From the NCBI GenBank assembly GCA_001304425.1, contig LJTS01000167.1, positions 1 to 7,402 on the forward strand: a stretch of DNA of 7,402 nt. The letters run 5' to 3'. The notes under the pieces are model-generated. The model saw nothing but the letters and a program-made list of their open reading frames with translations. It was not told the origin of the DNA and ran no database searches. Source of the DNA: Betaproteobacteria bacterium SG8_40. Lineage in GTDB: Bacteria > Pseudomonadota > Gammaproteobacteria > Burkholderiales > Eutrophovitaceae. Of the stretch, positions 1 to 6,970 are shown piece after piece (positions within the stretch are counted from its first letter, which is position 1; the number at the start of each line of letters is the position of its first letter). The translations under genes and the position numbers were made by a program.

Positions 1-2223
1 CTGGTCATTGATAGGCCACGCAAAACTTATGCGCAGCGGGCCAACCGGCGAAAACCAGCTGAAGGCCAGCCCGGTTGAATACCGGATCTCGGAGAATATG
101 TAGTCATAAGTCTCACCCACCATACCGGCGTCCACGAACGCCGCCAGCCTTGCCGACCGGTCCTTGTCCAGGCCCGGGACCGGGAACAGCAATTCCATTG
201 TTCCAATCACCTGACGTGATCCGCCAAGCGCATCGCCGTTCACGTCTTTCGGCCCCAACGTCGCTGTGGCATAACCCCTGACCGTGTTGACGCCGCCGGC
301 ATAGAAGTTCTTGTAGAAGGGCAGCGACTGGTTGTTGTAACCATCAGCGTACCCTACCCTGCCTTCCGTGAGGATCGTCAGCTTCCTTGACAAGGGATAA
401 TACCATTGAAGCTGATATGTCAGCCGGTAGTAGGTCAAATCACCCAGTGGAACACTGACCTCCCCATTGAGGCGTTGGATGGTGCCGGCGGTTGTATAGA
501 TTACGCTGTCGCGCTTGTCACGCGCCCAGCCTACCGTCAGCGGGTACGCTTCGGTGACGTCTCCGAATTCATTGACGAAGTCTATATAGCGCGGCGGACT
601 GTCGGCGAACACGCCGATATCCGTTCTTTCGTAGGCCAATCCATAGTTGATGCGATCGAACTCGGTCACCGGTACCCCGAATCGAACACCTAGCCCGGTG
701 GTACTGGTCGTAAATGGCGACACCGAAAGACTGCTCGAATCGAGGTCGCGCCGGTAAAGGTCGAAGCCCCTGCTGACGCCATCATCGGTGTAATACGGAT
801 TGGTGTATGCCAGTGCGTAGGTCTGGTTAACGCTTCCCGAGTTGATCGTGAACGACAGCGCATTTCCGGTCCCCATGATGTTCTGCTGCGAGAGGGATGC
901 GGTGACCACTACCTTTTCAGTCGTCGAATAACCAATGCCGAAATTCAGGCTGCCGGTGGAACGCTCCGTCACCTTGATATTGACGTCAACCTGGTCGGAG
1001 GTGCCGGGGACCGATGGCGTGTCGATCTGAACTTCGGAAAAGAAACCAAGGCCGTCGACGCGCTGGCGCGACCGGTTCAGTTTCTTTGTCGAGTACCATG
1101 CACTTTCGAGTTGACGCAACTCGCGGCGAATGACTTCGTCACGTGTGGCCGTGTTTCCCGAAATGTTGACGCGCCGGACGTAGACACGTCGCCCGGGGTC
1201 AACGTACAACGTAAATGCCACTTCCCTGTTTTCCCGGTCGAGCTCCGGCACCGCGTTGACCGCGGCAAATGCGTAGCCCTCGTCACCCAGGCGGTCGGAT
1301 ATCAACTTCGTTGTCTCTGTGAGGTCCTCTCTGGAAAAGACGTCGCCGGGGACGACTTTCACCATCGCGTTCAATTCCTCGGCGGGCACCACAAGGTCAC
1401 CGGCAAGCGCGATGCTCTTGACAGTGTACTTGTTGCCCTCGGTTACATTGATGGTGATGTAGATGTTCTCTTTGTCCGGCGAAATCGAAACCTGCGTCGA
1501 GTCGATGGAAAACTCGATATACCCTCGATTGAGGTAATAGGTGCGCAAGCTTTCCAGGTCAGCCTGGAGCTTCGGCCTCGAGTACTGGTCGGAATCGGTG
1601 TACCAGGTCATCAGGCCGGGGGTGGTGAGAGTGAACTCGTTCAGCAACGTTTCGTCATCGAAGATCTCATTGCCGACGAAGTTGATCTCCCTGATTTTGG
1701 CAACGCGCCCTTCGAAAATAGAAAAACTGAGCGCCACCCGGTTGCGCTCCAGAGGCGTAACCGTGGTTTCTATCTCCACACCGTACCTGCCCGCGCTGAT
1801 GTACTGGTTCTTGATCTCCTGCTCCGCCTTGTTGAGCAAGGCGCGGTCGAATATCCGCGACTCCTTCAGCCCGACCTGGCGCAGACCTTCTTCGAGCTGA
1901 TCCGCGGGAAACTGTTTGGAACCGCTGACCTCGATATTCGCGATGGCAGGCCGCTCCTGTACGATCACGACAAGCACGTTACCGCTCTTGTCCAAACGCA
2001 CGTCATTGAAAAAACCGGTCTTGAACAAGGCCCTTATCGCCTCGCTGGCGCGCTCCTCGTCCACGGTGTCGCCCACCTTTACCGGGAGATAGGTGAACAC
2101 CGTTCCGGCGTCGGTGCGCTGGATACCCTCGACACGGATGTCTTCGACCACGAACGGGTCAAACGCATGAACCAGCTTTGCAGGGATCAATGCCCACAGA
2201 AAGAGGGCCAGGGCGCGCTTCAT
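1..2223 (-). CDS. bamA: Outer membrane protein assembly factor BamA (3' end cut by window)
   Basis: BamA is the central Omp85-family subunit of the BAM complex, which folds and inserts beta-barrel proteins into the outer membrane. The frame is open from ATG at 2223 to base 1, giving 741 codons. Residues 1-20 form a signal peptide (MKRALALFLWALIPAKLVHA, cleavage likely before FDPF). Five POTRA domains follow at roughly 23-91, 92-171, 172-262, 263-342 and 343-420; visible repeats include IEVSGSKQF, INFVGNEIF and VNISGNTATR. The 16-strand barrel follows. The loop-6 motif VRGY (family VRGF/Y) is at residues 648-651, bases 271-282, next to YAGGVNT. The last visible residues, SWFSPVGPLRISFAWPIND, match the penultimate strand region, so only about 20-25 residues, including the C-terminal beta-signal, are missing. 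The start lies 9 bases after the rseP stop with a weak AGAAGA upstream, which suggests translational coupling. Family assignment is certain. Confidence 0.97.
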   Translation of the reverse strand, partial: MKRALALFLWALIPAKLVHAFDPFVVEDIRVEGIQRTDAGTVFTYLPVKVGDTVDEERASEAIRALFKTGFFNDVRLDKSGNVLVVIVQERPAIANIEVSGSKQFPADQLEEGLRQVGLKESRIFDRALLNKAEQEIKNQYISAGRYGVEIETTVTPLERNRVALSFSIFEGRVAKIREINFVGNEIFDDETLLNEFTLTTPGLMTWYTDSDQYSRPKLQADLESLRTYYLNRGYIEFSIDSTQVSISPDKENIYITINVTEGNKYTVKSIALAGDLVVPAEELNAMVKVVPGDVFSREDLTETTKLISDRLGDEGYAFAAVNAVPELDRENREVAFTLYVDPGRRVYVRRVNISGNTATRDEVIRRELRQLESAWYSTKKLNRSRQRVDGLGFFSEVQIDTPSVPGTSDQVDVNIKVTERSTGSLNFGIGYSTTEKVVVTASLSQQNIMGTGNALSFTINSGSVNQTYALAYTNPYYTDDGVSRGFDLYRRDLDSSSLSVSPFTTSTTGLGVRFGVPVTEFDRINYGLAYERTDIGVFADSPPRYIDFVNEFGDVTEAYPLTVGWARDKRDSVIYTTAGTIQRLNGEVSVPLGDLTYYRLTYQLQWYYPLSRKLTILTEGRVGYADGYNNQSLPFYKNFYAGGVNTVRGYATATLGPKDVNGDALGGSRQVIGTMELLFPVPGLDKDRSARLAAFVDAGMVGETYDYIFSEIRYSTGLAFSWFSPVGPLRISFAWPINDQ

Positions 2224-2232
2224 GATCTTCTG

Positions 2233-3597
2233 TCAGCCGGAAGCAAGGCGGCCCAGGTCGTTATAGATCGCGAATGCCATCAAGGCGAACAGCAGTACGA
2301 GTCCGATTCGCTGTCCCAACTCAAGCGCGCGCTCCGAAACCGGACTGCCTTTTCCGATCTCGACCAGGTAGTACATCAAGTGCCCGCCATCGAGCACCGG
2401 CACCGGTAAAAGATTGAGCACGCCGAGGCTGATGCTGATCAGCGCCAGGAAATTGAGGTATGCAAGCCAACCTACCTTCGCCGATTGCCCGGCGTAGTCG
2501 GCGATGGTGATCGGGCCGGAAAGATTCTTGAGTGAAATGTCTCCCACGATCATGCGTCCGAGCATGCGCAAGGTAAACACCGAAACTTCAAACATTTTCG
2601 CCGTCGCGCGGTACATGGCCTCGCCAACCGGATAGCGCACCTGGACCAGCAGCCGTTCCAGCCTCTCCTCATCGATTTGCGGGCCGGCACCGATTCTGCC
2701 GATCTCGGTGTCGCCGTCGGCGACCGAGTCCGTTACCACCGTCACCCTGACAGCGACGCCGTCGCGCAACAGGTCAAACGCGAGTGCTTGCCCGGGCGCC
2801 GCCCGGACCGCCTCTACAACCTCTGACCATCGCAGCACCGGCTTGTCGCCGACTGCTTCGATCACATCGCCGCTACGAAGTCCGTCCCGGCTCGCCGGGT
2901 CACCCTCCAGGACATCGCCGATCACCGGAGCGATCGGGGCGTCATAGCGGACGATGCCGATCTGTTCGAGCAATCCGGCGTCGAGTTCTTCCGGTCCAAT
3001 GCCGCTGAGGTCCAGGTTGGCAAAGCGCAGCTGGTCTTGCTCGTTCACGATTTCAAGCTTGACGACGCTCTTCTGCACTGCGTGATCGAGCAACTCCCAT
3101 CGCAGCGACTGCCATGTCTCCACAGGCACCTCGTTGACCTTGAGGATGAGATCACCAGAGCGCAGTTGCGCTATCGCCGCCGGGGTGTTTGCAGGCGGCT
3201 CGCCCACAACCGGCTTCAAACCCGGCACTCCCGAAACAAAAAGGATCCAGTAGAGCAGGATTGCCAGGAGAAAATTGGCGATCGGCCCGGCAGCAACGAT
3301 GGCGATGCGACGCCAGACCGACTGACGGTTGAATGCGCGGTGACTTTCCGCCGGATCCACCTCGCCTTCGCGCTCGTCCAGCATCTTGACGTAACCGCCG
3401 AACGGAAATGCCGCAAGGACCCACTCGGTTTGGTCGCGGCCGAATCTCTTCTTCAGCAAGGGCATCCCGAATCCGACCGAAAAGCGCAGCACCTTGACGC
3501 CTGCCAGCCTGGCAACCAGGTAGTGTCCGAATTCGTGAAAGACGATCAGGATGCCGAGCGCGAGGACGAAGGCGCCCAGAGTTGAAACCAGTTCCAT
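2233..3597 (-). CDS. rseP: RseP site-2 intramembrane zinc metalloprotease
   Basis: RseP is an inner-membrane site-2 protease (M50 family). In the sigma-E pathway it cuts the anti-sigma factor RseA within the membrane after DegS cleavage, and it also clears remnant signal peptides. The protein is 454 residues (E. coli about 450). The zinc motif HEFGH is at 21-25 in the first membrane helix, with FPFGGYV at 64-70 and AGPIANF at 103-109 in the second. Two tandem PDZ domains occupy about 120-210 and 215-300; the second contains the GDPASRDGLRSGD carboxylate-binding type segment. NLLPVPVLDGGH at 395-406 supplies the third zinc ligand, Asp403, and a last helix spans about 430-446. The ATG at 3597 overlaps the dxr stop by one base (TGATG), so coupled translation is likely. 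All catalytic residues are present. Its position just before bamA links envelope-stress sensing to outer-membrane assembly. Confidence 0.98.
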   Translation of the reverse strand: MELVSTLGAFVLALGILIVFHEFGHYLVARLAGVKVLRFSVGFGMPLLKKRFGRDQTEWVLAAFPFGGYVKMLDEREGEVDPAESHRAFNRQSVWRRIAIVAAGPIANFLLAILLYWILFVSGVPGLKPVVGEPPANTPAAIAQLRSGDLILKVNEVPVETWQSLRWELLDHAVQKSVVKLEIVNEQDQLRFANLDLSGIGPEELDAGLLEQIGIVRYDAPIAPVIGDVLEGDPASRDGLRSGDVIEAVGDKPVLRWSEVVEAVRAAPGQALAFDLLRDGVAVRVTVVTDSVADGDTEIGRIGAGPQIDEERLERLLVQVRYPVGEAMYRATAKMFEVSVFTLRMLGRMIVGDISLKNLSGPITIADYAGQSAKVGWLAYLNFLALISISLGVLNLLPVPVLDGGHLMYYLVEIGKGSPVSERALELGQRIGLVLLFALMAFAIYNDLGRLASG

Positions 3598-4829
3598 CAG
3601 TGTCCCAACCCGCCTGCTGCGCGACGCTCCGCCAAACCCGAGCCACGGCTCGCCAGCTTCGCCGCGGCAGCACGCGCGGAACCGTCCGCCGCAAGGATTT
3701 GTTCGATTGACTCGACCCGCTGCGACGGCAGGTCATCCATGACCTTCTCCACGATCTCCGCAATCGCGTTGAACGCGATCTCATGGTTCAGAAACCGGTC
3801 CACCGCGACTTCGTTGGCCGCGTTCAGATACACCGGTGCACTGCCTCCGGCCCGCAGGGCCTGGTAAGCCAGCCGCAAACAAGGAAACCGTTCACAGTCC
3901 GGCGTTGTGAAGTCGAGCCGTCCCGCGCCCGCCAGATCCAGTCTTTTCACGCCCGCCTCGACCCGCTGCGGGTACGCCAGCGCGTGCGCAATGGGCGTGC
4001 GCATGTCGGGATTTCCCATCTGGGCAATGACCGAGCCGTCAACATATTCCACCATAGAGTGCACAATGCTCTGGGGATGTATGACCACGTCGATCTGTTC
4101 CGGTTTCGCACCGAACAGGTAATGGGCCTCGATGACCTCCAGCCCCTTGTTCATCAGCGTCGCCGAATCGACCGAAATCTTGCGTCCCATCGACCATTTC
4201 GGGTGCGCGCACGCCTGGTCGGGCGTCGCCCCGGCGAGCACTTCGGCCGAGGCATGCAAGAAGGGTCCGCCCGAGGCCGTCAGAATCAGCCGGCGGATGC
4301 CGGCCGCATCCATGTCACGCGCGAAATTCGCTGGCAACGCCTGAAATATCGCGTTGTGCTCGCTGTCAATCGGCAGCAGCGCGGAGCCACTCGCACGCGC
4401 AGTATCGATTAGCAGTGGTCCCGCCATGACCATCGATTCCTTGTTCGCAAGCATGATCTTCTTGCCGGCTTTTGCCGCGCCCAGTGTCGACGCCAGTCCG
4501 GCGGCACCGACAATGGCTGCCATAACCGCGTCTACCTCCGGCCGGGTCGCCACGTCTAGCAGCGCCGCCGCACCTCCCATGACCTCGCAATCGAGGCCTG
4601 CGTCGCCGACGCGCGCCGCGAGGCGCGCCGCCGCTGACTCGTTCGCAAGCACTGCGTAGCGCGGCCTGAACGCCTCGCATTGGGCGAACATAGTCTCGAC
4701 ATCGCTGTTGGCGGCCAGTGCAAACACCTCGAAACGCTGCGGGTGTTGCGCGATGACCGAAAGCGTGTTGACGCCAATACTTCCGGTTGAACCAAGCACC
4801 GCTACGGAGACGGCCCGCGGTAATGTCAT
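3597..4829 (-). CDS. dxr: 1-deoxy-D-xylulose 5-phosphate reductoisomerase (Dxr/IspC)
   Basis: Dxr catalyses the NADPH-dependent rearrangement and reduction of 1-deoxyxylulose 5-phosphate to 2-C-methylerythritol 4-phosphate, the committed step of the MEP isoprenoid pathway in the cytosol. It is the fosmidomycin target. I place the start at ATG 4829 (MTLPRAVSVAVLGSTGSIG), giving 410 residues (E. coli 398). The frame stays open upstream to 4964, but those residues lie inside cdsA in another frame and look non-family. NADPH-binding GSTGSIG is at 13-19 and LANKES at 127-132. The metal ligands are in IDSEH (Asp155, Glu157) and at Glu231. Ser186, His209, Trp212, Ser222, Asn227 and Lys228 are all present, within HPKWSMGRKISVDSATLMNK at 209-228. 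A C-terminal helical domain follows. The start overlaps the cdsA stop as ATGA, with GGAG ten bases upstream. The last 20 or so residues are rich in Ala, Gly and Arg and are slightly longer than usual. Confidence 0.98.
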   Translation of the reverse strand: MTLPRAVSVAVLGSTGSIGVNTLSVIAQHPQRFEVFALAANSDVETMFAQCEAFRPRYAVLANESAAARLAARVGDAGLDCEVMGGAAALLDVATRPEVDAVMAAIVGAAGLASTLGAAKAGKKIMLANKESMVMAGPLLIDTARASGSALLPIDSEHNAIFQALPANFARDMDAAGIRRLILTASGGPFLHASAEVLAGATPDQACAHPKWSMGRKISVDSATLMNKGLEVIEAHYLFGAKPEQIDVVIHPQSIVHSMVEYVDGSVIAQMGNPDMRTPIAHALAYPQRVEAGVKRLDLAGAGRLDFTTPDCERFPCLRLAYQALRAGGSAPVYLNAANEVAVDRFLNHEIAFNAIAEIVEKVMDDLPSQRVESIEQILAADGSARAAAAKLASRGSGLAERRAAGGLGH

Positions 4830-5650
4830 CTGGCCAGTGCTCCGGCAAAGAACAGCACCGCGAACGGCATGGTGGCGGTTAAGCTGTCGATGCGGTCGAG
4901 CATCCCGCCATGACCGGGCAACAAGTCGCCGCTGTCCTTGGCGCCCGCCTGCCGCTTGAACCACGATTCGAGCAGATCACCCTCGACGCTGAGCGAGGTG
5001 AGGATGCATCCGAACACCAGTAACGCAAGATAAGCCGTGAACTCCGCCTCCGGCCGGAAAACGCGTAACACGACCACCGCGTAGATCAGCACGGCCAGAT
5101 AGGCGCCGATCAGCCCCTCAACGGTTTTCCCCGGGCTGATCCGCGGCGCCAGCTTGTGGTTGCCAAAGCGCCGGCCGGCAAAATACGCCGCCGTATCCGC
5201 GATCCAGACGCCTCCCAGAAGCAGCAGCAACAACACCGGCTCGCGCTGCAATACCATCGCCGCCAGCCACGTCGGCACCAGAACCAGCCAGCCGGCAACG
5301 GAAGCGGTCAACGGGCGACGGAGCCGCCACTGGAAATGCAGGGCCGCCGGTGCCAGCAAAATCCAGAACAGCGTTGCCAGCAAACACAGCGGAAACAACA
5401 AGCGCCTGTCGAACAGGGCTTCGGGCATAAGGACGGAAAGTATCAGCAGCGCCGCACAGGAAGCCGCGACCACGGCCGCAAAAACCGTACGCCCGACCGG
5501 CGGCCACCCGGCCAGCCTTGCCCATTCGAATGCCGCAACTGTGATGGCAACCACCAGTGCCGCGCCCCAGACCGCGTTGGGCGCCAGAAACAGCATCGCC
5601 AGGAACAACGGCAGGATCACCGCAACGGTCAGCAATCTTTGCTTAAGCAT
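4826..5650 (-). CDS. cdsA: Phosphatidate cytidylyltransferase (CDP-diglyceride synthase) CdsA
   Basis: CdsA is an integral inner-membrane enzyme that converts phosphatidic acid and CTP to CDP-diacylglycerol, the precursor of phosphatidylethanolamine, phosphatidylglycerol and cardiolipin. The protein is 274 residues, close to the 270-285 usual for proteobacteria. It is almost wholly hydrophobic, with about eight or nine membrane segments (near 7-23, 27-41, 55-75, 84-101, 118-134, 138-152, 181-197, 204-220 and 256-272). The family signature is complete at 229-255: SWFKRQAGAKDSGDLLPGHG, then GMLDRID, with the metal-binding aspartates Asp239 and Asp252. WIADTAAYFAGRRFG (149-163) and ISPGKTVEG (171-179) are also family hallmarks. 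The start ATG at 5650 has a GGAG site 7 bases upstream and lies 24 bases after the uppS stop. Its TGA stop overlaps the dxr start (ATGA). Nothing is unusual. Confidence 0.97.
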   Translation of the reverse strand: MLKQRLLTVAVILPLFLAMLFLAPNAVWGAALVVAITVAAFEWARLAGWPPVGRTVFAAVVAASCAALLILSVLMPEALFDRRLLFPLCLLATLFWILLAPAALHFQWRLRRPLTASVAGWLVLVPTWLAAMVLQREPVLLLLLLGGVWIADTAAYFAGRRFGNHKLAPRISPGKTVEGLIGAYLAVLIYAVVVLRVFRPEAEFTAYLALLVFGCILTSLSVEGDLLESWFKRQAGAKDSGDLLPGHGGMLDRIDSLTATMPFAVLFFAGALAR

Positions 5651-5657
5651 GTCTTGG

Positions 5658-5661
5658 CTCC
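5658..5661 (-). promoter_or_regulatory. Shine-Dalgarno site of cdsA
   Basis: GGAG on the minus strand lies seven bases before the cdsA ATG at 5650, in the 24-base gap after uppS. It supports that ATG as the start. Confidence 0.65.
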
Positions 5662-5674
5662 GTGCGCACGTCGG

Positions 5675-6316
5675 TCAACGCACCCGCGGCGTCTCTGACA
5701 GCCCGCCACCCGGCGACTCGGTCACCTGTTCACTGGTGCGGCCGAATCTTCGTTCGCGCGAACGATATGACTGAAAAGCCCTCGCAAGCGATTCCGAGCC
5801 GAAATCCGGCCACAGCTGTTCGGTAAAGAACATTTCGGTGTAAGCAAGCTGCCACAGAAGGAAGTTACTGATACGTTGCTCGCCGCCGGTGCGAATGAAA
5901 AGATCCGGTTCCGGTGCGTAGTTCAACGCCAGATACGGCTCAAGATCCCTTTCCGTATAGTCACCGGCCCTGTCGGGTTGGTCGCTCAACATCCGGTTGA
6001 CCGCCTGCATGACGTCCCAACGCCCGCCGTAATTCGCCGCAATGGTGAGGGTCAGTCCGGTATTGGCGGCTGTCTGATCTTCTCCCTGCGAGATGAGTTC
6101 GATCAGCCGTTGATCCAGTCCGCGCCGGTCGCCGATCACCTTCAAGCGTATATTGTTGCCGTGCAGCTTCGCGACTTCCTGCTCGAGCGCGTGCACGAAC
6201 AACTCCATCAGGAAGGAAACTTCCTCCTTCGGCCGGCGCCAGTTCTCGCTCGAAAACGCGAACAGCGTCAGGTATTCGACCCCCAACTCGGCGCACGAAC
6301 TGACCGTCGTGCGCAC
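5675..6316 (-). CDS. uppS: Undecaprenyl diphosphate synthase UppS, lacking the N-terminal catalytic block
   Basis: UppS is a cytosolic cis-prenyltransferase that extends farnesyl diphosphate with eight isopentenyl diphosphate units to make the undecaprenyl carrier precursor. From GTG at 6316 the product has 213 residues (E. coli 253). FSSENW is at 21-26, NYGGRWD at 95-101, and DLFIRTGGEQRISNFLLWQ at 138-156 carries the IPP-binding arginines Arg142 and Arg148 and Ser150; Glu161 is the likely magnesium ligand (E. coli Glu213). Homology continues upstream of this GTG to 6355 (LPRVAGHRRGLET), but no ATG, GTG or TTG in this frame precedes that segment, and a stop lies at 6404-6406. The block MDGNGRWA, with the catalytic Asp of E. 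coli position 26, is missing. As read, the product should be inactive. It is therefore either a recent pseudogene with a functional copy elsewhere, or an assembly or sequencing deletion. The identity of the remaining part is certain; the start is not. Confidence 0.9.
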   Translation of the reverse strand: MRTTVSSCAELGVEYLTLFAFSSENWRRPKEEVSFLMELFVHALEQEVAKLHGNNIRLKVIGDRRGLDQRLIELISQGEDQTAANTGLTLTIAANYGGRWDVMQAVNRMLSDQPDRAGDYTERDLEPYLALNYAPEPDLFIRTGGEQRISNFLLWQLAYTEMFFTEQLWPDFGSESLARAFQSYRSRERRFGRTSEQVTESPGGGLSETPRVR

Positions 6317-6392
6317 GGTTTCCAGCCCCCGGCGGTGGCCGGCGACTCTGGGCAGAAATGGACAGAGGTAGTGGTCGACGAAAACACCAGTT
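6317..6392 (-). other. frr-uppS junction: truncated 5' end of uppS plus unmatched 37-base spacer
   Basis: The segment 6317-6355 still encodes family-like LPRVAGHRRGLET in frame with uppS, including the substrate-phosphate-binding Arg and His (E. coli Arg39 and His43). The 37 bases from 6356 to 6392, up to the frr stop, read VFVDHYLCPF in that frame and resemble nothing in the family. A GTG at 6385-6387 lies in a different frame and would give MFSSTTTSVHFCPES, reminiscent only in composition of the variable tail that precedes the catalytic block in UppS proteins. No good Shine-Dalgarno site is seen. The simplest reading is that about 70-100 bases carrying the catalytic block have been lost here. 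Confidence 0.6.
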
Positions 6393-6956
6393 TCAGACAG
6401 CCATCAGATCCGCTTCTTTGTCAGCAAGCGCCTTGTCAATCTCCGCAACATGACGATCGGTCATTTTCTGGATTTCGTCCTGCGCCCGGCGTTCGTCGTC
6501 CTCCGATATGGTTTTTGACTTCAACAATTCCTTCAGTTCGTGATTTGCGTCACGCCTGATGTTCCTGACCGCCACGCGGGCATTCTCTGCTTCGCGCTTC
6601 ACGACCTTTATCAGATCCTTGCGCCGCTCCTCAGTCAGCGGTGGCATCGGCACCCTGACAACTTCGCCGACGGCGGCCGGGTTCAATCCGAGATCGGAAT
6701 CCCTGATCGCCTTCTCGACTGCAGCCACCATATTCTTTTCCCAGGGTGCGACACCAAGGGTTCTCGCGTCGAGCACGCTGACGTTGGCAACCTGGTTCAG
6801 CGGCGTCGGATTACCGTAGTAATCGACCTGCAAGTGGTCGAGTATCCCCGTATGGGCCCTTCCGGTCCGCACTTTATGCAGATCGGCATTCAACGCCTCC
6901 ACTGTCTTGCCCATTTTCTGGTCCGCGGTCCGTTTGACCGTCGATACGTCTGCCAT
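6393..6956 (-). CDS. frr: Ribosome recycling factor
   Basis: Ribosome recycling factor acts with EF-G after termination to split the post-termination 70S complex and free mRNA and tRNA. It is an essential cytosolic protein shaped like a tRNA. The product has 187 residues (E. coli 185). The three-helix-bundle domain I is made of residues 1-30 and about 105-187, and the beta domain II lies at about 31-104. Family landmarks are KVRTGRAHTGILD at 28-40, VDYYGNPTPLNQVANVSV at 44-61, APWEKN at 70-75, PPLTEERRKDLIK at 105-117, and the basic ribosome-contacting stretch RVAVRNIRRDAN at 127-138. The end, ALADKEADLMAV, is a normal full-length C-terminus, so the damage seen in uppS does not extend into frr. 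ATG 6956 is preceded by a strong GAGGAGA site. It follows pyrH by 14 bases, as in most bacteria. Confidence 0.99.
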   Translation of the reverse strand: MADVSTVKRTADQKMGKTVEALNADLHKVRTGRAHTGILDHLQVDYYGNPTPLNQVANVSVLDARTLGVAPWEKNMVAAVEKAIRDSDLGLNPAAVGEVVRVPMPPLTEERRKDLIKVVKREAENARVAVRNIRRDANHELKELLKSKTISEDDERRAQDEIQKMTDRHVAEIDKALADKEADLMAV

Positions 6957-6961
6957 GACTA

Positions 6962-6968
6962 TCTCCTC
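6962..6968 (-). promoter_or_regulatory. Shine-Dalgarno site of frr
   Basis: On the minus strand the sequence GAGGAGA precedes the frr ATG, with AGGAG ending six bases before it. It is the strongest ribosome-binding site in the window and fixes the frr start within the short pyrH-frr gap. Confidence 0.85.
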
Positions 6969-6970
6969 GA

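Noticed and set aside
2224..2232. A possible terminator or promoter between rseP and bamA.
   Set aside because: The gap is only 9 bases, with no hairpin or T-tract, and I could not support a promoter by eye within the rseP end.
1111..2409. A 432-codon open frame on the plus strand opposite bamA and the end of rseP.
   Set aside because: It is antisense to a fully conserved bamA frame, its translation has the Arg/Val/His-rich composition of a reverse-complement shadow, it has no recognisable domain, and it crosses the bamA-rseP boundary.
3037..3585. Plus-strand open frames of 182 and 209 codons opposite rseP and dxr (the second at 3783-4412).
   Set aside because: Both are shadows of well-conserved minus-strand genes with no motif of their own.
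4830..4964. A 45-codon N-terminal extension of dxr to an upstream start at 4964.
   Set aside because: It lies within the conserved 3' end of cdsA in another frame, is Arg/His-rich and has no family similarity; the ATG at 4829 gives the standard Dxr N-terminus and an ATGA overlap.
6358..6387. On the plus strand ATG at 6358 reads MDRGSGRRKH, loosely like the missing MDGNGRWAK, hinting at a local inversion.
   Set aside because: The expected HVAII before it is absent, its upstream side is the complement of the intact LPRVAGHR codons and its downstream side is the complement of the intact frr end, so an inversion cannot place it correctly. Chance resemblance.
5876..6559. A 227-codon plus-strand open frame across uppS and frr, considered as a possible gene explaining the uppS break.
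   Set aside because: It is the complement of two conserved coding regions, shows no family motif and no convincing ribosome-binding site, and its sequence follows codon constraints of the opposite strand.
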